From: Bosea beijingensis
GTDB lineage: Bacteria; Pseudomonadota; Alphaproteobacteria; Rhizobiales; Beijerinckiaceae
DNA length: 64,000 nucleotides
Reading direction: 5' to 3'
NCBI RefSeq assembly: GCF_030758975.1
Contig: NZ_CP132359.1
Location: 4,956,963-5,020,962 of the forward strand
Position 1 is the first letter of the stretch; every line of letters starts with the position of its first letter. The notes beneath the pieces are model-generated. The model did not search any database, was not told where the DNA came from, and saw only the letters and a program-made list of their open reading frames with translations. Below, one piece after another: positions 61,539 through 64,000 of this stretch. A program made the translations under genes and the position numbers.

Positions 61539-61745
61539 ATGCCCAAGCCCGAGGACGATACGGCCGGCCAACCGAGGCGCGCTACTGACAGTCGGCCGCG
61601 CCCAAGCTCGGGAACCCCGCAGGGAAAGCCCGACGACTCGTCAGGGGCGTCTCGGCCGTCGGCGGCCGGTGACCGAAAGCCTTCTGCGTCTTGGAGCCCC
61701 ATCGACCCGAGCCGCCCAGTCAAGAAGCCCGAGGAGGCTCCGTGA
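61539..61745 (+). CDS. Small Pro-rich hydrophilic protein
   Basis: 68 residues from ATG 61539 (AAAAGGAGATTTGCC upstream). Rich in Pro, Ser, Lys and Asp, probably disordered (KPSASWSPIDPSRPVKKPEE). No domain recognised. Its TGA overlaps the GTG start of the next gene. Confidence 0.65.
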   Translation: MPKPEDDTAGQPRRATDSRPRPSSGTPQGKPDDSSGASRPSAAGDRKPSASWSPIDPSRPVKKPEEAP

Positions 61746-62082
61746 ACGAACTGGTCGGACGGTGCAACTGCCGGGCCGTGCGCTATCGCATCACGGGCGC
61801 TCCGCTCAGGACAGGTATCATTGCCAAACATGCCGGCGTGAGACCGGGTCTGCGTTCATGGCCTTCGCTGTCTGGCCGCGGGACGCGGTTAAGGTGGAAG
61901 GCGAAACGCTGCAATGGACGAGTTCGACCGATCATCGGGCATTTTGCCCGAGCTGTGGATTCACACTCTTCGCGACAAGCGACGATAGCAACGAAATCGA
62001 GATTCGGATCGGCTCGCTCGACAATGCCCCGAGCATGCTTTCTCCCCAGTACGAACTGTGGGTGCCCCGGCGAGAACATTGA
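61742..62082 (+). pseudogene. GFA/CENP-V-type zinc protein gene with frameshift
   Basis: GTG 61742 overlaps the preceding stop. First frame NELVGRCNCRAVRYRITGAP has the first zinc Cys pair; the rest (YHCQTCRRETGSAFMAFAVW, later FCPSCGFTLFATSD) is in another frame and ends at TGA 62080. The shift lies near 61815. Family members are the glutathione-dependent formaldehyde-activating (GFA) proteins, which matches the formaldehyde dehydrogenase-like gene nearby. Confidence 0.75.
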
Positions 62083-62672
62083 TTATCCCCGCTGCCTGGA
62101 ACGAAACAATTCGTAGGCAATCGGGATGCCGCAGAGATTAGAGCGCGAGACAGACGCTTTCATCACCGAGATGGTGCAAGGCCAAAGCCACTGCAGCTGC
62201 GACAGCCAGCTGATTGAGCGCAGGCGACGCCAGGTTTCCAAACTCACAGCGAAATGCTCGGCTCTCTCCGCGCTTTCCCGATCTCAAATAGTTCCTCGCC
62301 TTTTGGGAGGCCAAGCTTGACGGCAAGCTGGTCCGCATCACCGCCGCTCACAAAGACCTGATTAACCCGGCCAACCTTAACACGGTCAGCGGCGAGTTCC
62401 GGCCCCAGTGACGTCGACGCTTCGGAGGCCTTGATCCGAAGAGAGATGTGCTCGGATTGTTGTCGCAGAAGAGCTGACGGCGCCGCCTCTTGTCCTCATC
62501 AAGCGCGCGGACTTGCCGCTTACGCCAGCTGCCACCTATCTCCTCGATCTAATGCGGCGTGCGCAATCGCGGTTAGCGCTCTGACTAGATCGGATCGCTT
62601 GCCCTCCAACCTCACAGACAGATCGAACTTTGTCCCTTCAGCTTCGTTCACGCTCCATCCAAGGTGAATGAT
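62083..62672. other. 590-bp region without an intact gene
   Basis: Only short coding-like scraps are seen, for example FWEAKLDGKLVRITAAHKDL then INPANLNTVSGEFRPQ and a stop around 62303-62412 on the plus strand, with no start and no recognised family. The promoter-like site for the next gene is at 62624-62648. Confidence 0.5.
62624..62648 (+). promoter_or_regulatory. EcfG-like promoter, one mismatch, for the PAP2 gene
   Basis: CGAAC (62624-62628), 17-base spacer, GTT (62646-62648), 25 bp upstream of ATG 62673. Same -35 variant as at 30383. Confidence 0.45.
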
Positions 62673-63226
62673 ATGAAGCATCTGCGCCTTTCAGCTCCCA
62701 CCATTGATCGCCAAGTAGCCAGGTTCATAGCGAAAAACAGATCCCGACGGTTCGAAAGACCGTTGCAATGGCTGACCCTCGGAGCGGATGAGCGCCTGCT
62801 TCTTCCGGCCGCATCGCTCTATTGGCTGCTTTCGAGCGGCGGCGGAGGGGCCAGGGCCCGCCGGGCCAACCACATTCTCCTGACGATGGCGACGACGGCG
62901 ATCCTGCCTCATCTCCTGAAGGGAATCGTCGATCAGGAGCGACCGGACCGCCGCGAAATCCACGGGGATCGCCATGGCGTTCCGCGCTCCGGAAAGGCAT
63001 ACGATGCATTTGCGTCGGGACATGCGGTCCACATGGGAGCCCTCGCTTCCGCGCTCTCCCGGCTGGCCCGCGTCACCGGGTTCTAATCTGGGGGCTGACG
63101 ACGTCCCTCGCGATGACCCGGGTTGTCCTGCTGGCTCACTGGCTCAGTGACGTCGTGGTGGGGGAGACCCTCGGGATCGCGATCGAGAACCTCCTGCGCG
63201 CCATCGATCGATCGCCGGAGGCGTAG
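62673..63226 (+). pseudogene. PAP2-type phosphatase gene with frameshift
   Basis: First frame carries the PAP2 motif 1 region (LKGIVDQERPDRREIHGDRH) and SGHAVHMGALASALSRLAR; it stops at 63086. Motif 3 (TRVVLLAHWLSDVVVGETLG) follows in another frame to 63226. One added C in the ACCGGG at about 63076-63081 would join them. Membrane or lipid phosphatase of the PAP2 superfamily if intact. Confidence 0.78.
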
Positions 63227-63232
63227 GGCGTC

Positions 63233-64000
63233 ATGGCGCTCGCGGATCGGACGAAGACCGCCCTCGATGAATCCCGCATGTTGATGCTGGGTGCGCAGGT
63301 TCTTCTCGGCTTCCAGTTCCAGGCGCCCTTCCAGGACGGCTTCCCCCATTTCCTGCACCGAGAAGACAACCGAGGTTGCCGTTCTCGGATTGATCATACT
63401 CGTGGTTGGGCTGCTCATCGCTCCCAGCGCTCATCATCGAATTGCTGAAGACGGCGAGGCCAGTCACCAGTTCATACGATTTCTCACCCGTGTATCCCTA
63501 TCCACCCTGCCGATCTTCGCCATCGCGATCGGGCTCGATCTGGGCATCGCGGGAATGCGGATCGGCGGCGTTGCCGCCGGGATCGCCGGCGCCTTCCTCG
63601 GCGTTGTGTTGCCGCTGGCAATCTGGTTCGGGCCGCTGCTCTTTCACCATCCGCACGAGGATGAAGACATGTCGACCTCCGACAAGAAAACCCCTATCGA
63701 CGCCAAGATCGACTATGTCTTGACGGAAGCTCGGGTCGTCCTCCCGGGAGCCCAAGCGCTCCTCGGATTTCAGCTCGCGATCGTCCTCACTAACGGCTTC
63801 CAGCAGTTGTCGTCGAACTTAAAGATGACACACGGCGCTGGCCCTGGCCTTGATTGCACTCTCAACGGCACTCCTGATTGCACCCGCCGCGTACCACCGC
63901 CTGGTATATGCCGGTCACAACGAGCCGGAATTCCACCGGCTGGCAAGCCGTCTGCTTCTGATCGCAACCGTGTTTCTTGCGCTGGGCCTCGCTACTGATA
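63233..64000 (+). pseudogene. Duplicated DUF6328-type membrane protein gene with two frameshifts, partial
   Basis: Starts ALADRTKTALDESRMLMLGA then QVLLGFQFQAPFQDGF, shifts at the C5 run near 63345-63349, continues TTEVAVLGLIILVVGLLIAP to KTPIDAKIDYVLTEARVVLP then GAQALLGFQLAIVL, shifts again near 63830, and runs ALIALSTALLIAPAAYHRLV to the window edge. The two halves repeat the same DUF6328-like unit, so this is a tandem internal duplication. The 3' end lies outside. Confidence 0.7.

Noticed and set aside
62126..62320. 64-residue open frame in the gap before the PAP2 gene
   Set aside because: No ribosome-binding site, no recognisable composition; other scraps in the same gap look more coding-like in different frames.

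Overview
The window looks like chromosomal DNA of a GC-rich alphaproteobacterium of the Hyphomicrobiales (Bosea- or Methylobacterium-like; genus is inference). Reasons: codon use and GC content, several peptide- and branched-chain-type ABC operons, and a dense set of GGAAC-N17/18-GTT promoters, the signature of the alphaproteobacterial general stress response sigma factor EcfG (partner of PhyR/NepR). No rRNA, tRNA or CRISPR array was recognised.

Region 1 (1-26.1 kb) is a tidy metabolic and transport region with tightly overlapping, intact genes. It holds the 3' end of a peptide-type ABC operon carrying a glycerophosphodiester phosphodiesterase (1-3767); an AraC regulator divergent from an MFS carrier; and a GntR-led operon of about 9 kb (5978-15253) with a complete dipeptide-type ABC transporter (binding protein, two permeases, two ATPases) plus an SDR dehydrogenase, a polysaccharide deacetylase-like hydrolase and a cytoplasmic gamma-glutamyltransferase-like hydrolase. 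Next come an AGE-family epimerase, an Lrp regulator divergent from a Cys/Met-metabolism PLP enzyme with an EamA exporter, and a liv-type ABC operon (19364-24185) followed by a cupin and a flavin monooxygenase. The liv operon and the monooxygenase share an almost identical 20-bp palindrome in their promoters, and the liv operon is studded with three REP-like inverted repeats.

Region 2 (26.1-30.4 kb) is transitional: a decayed ABC ATPase gene, an HpcH/HpaI aldolase and nitrilase pair, an Lrp regulator, and a ROK-type protein whose motifs look circularly permuted.

Region 3 (30.4-64 kb) is an accessory stress island of mostly small genes: a FAD-Rieske oxidoreductase, an arginase-like protein, small membrane proteins, DUF883/holin-like proteins, YihY, KGG-repeat proteins, DUF892 ferritin-like proteins, DUF982, DUF2934, DUF3597 and DUF6894-type proteins, low-affinity iron permease-like proteins, two single-domain response regulators, an HWE histidine kinase, a diguanylate cyclase, a Crp/Fnr regulator, an isochorismatase-like hydrolase and a zinc alcohol dehydrogenase. 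At least 17 exact EcfG-type promoters lie in it, most of them 20-60 bp upstream of start codons, including one symmetrical site that reads as a promoter in both directions. The sigma factor itself and PhyR/NepR are not in the window.

One stress-promoter-driven response regulator is interrupted by an IS3-family element that is itself interrupted by an IS110-family element; precise excision restores the regulator frame. About nine genes in region 3 are broken by small indels, several in homopolymers, so either the island is decaying or the sequence carries local errors; region 1 shows no such damage.
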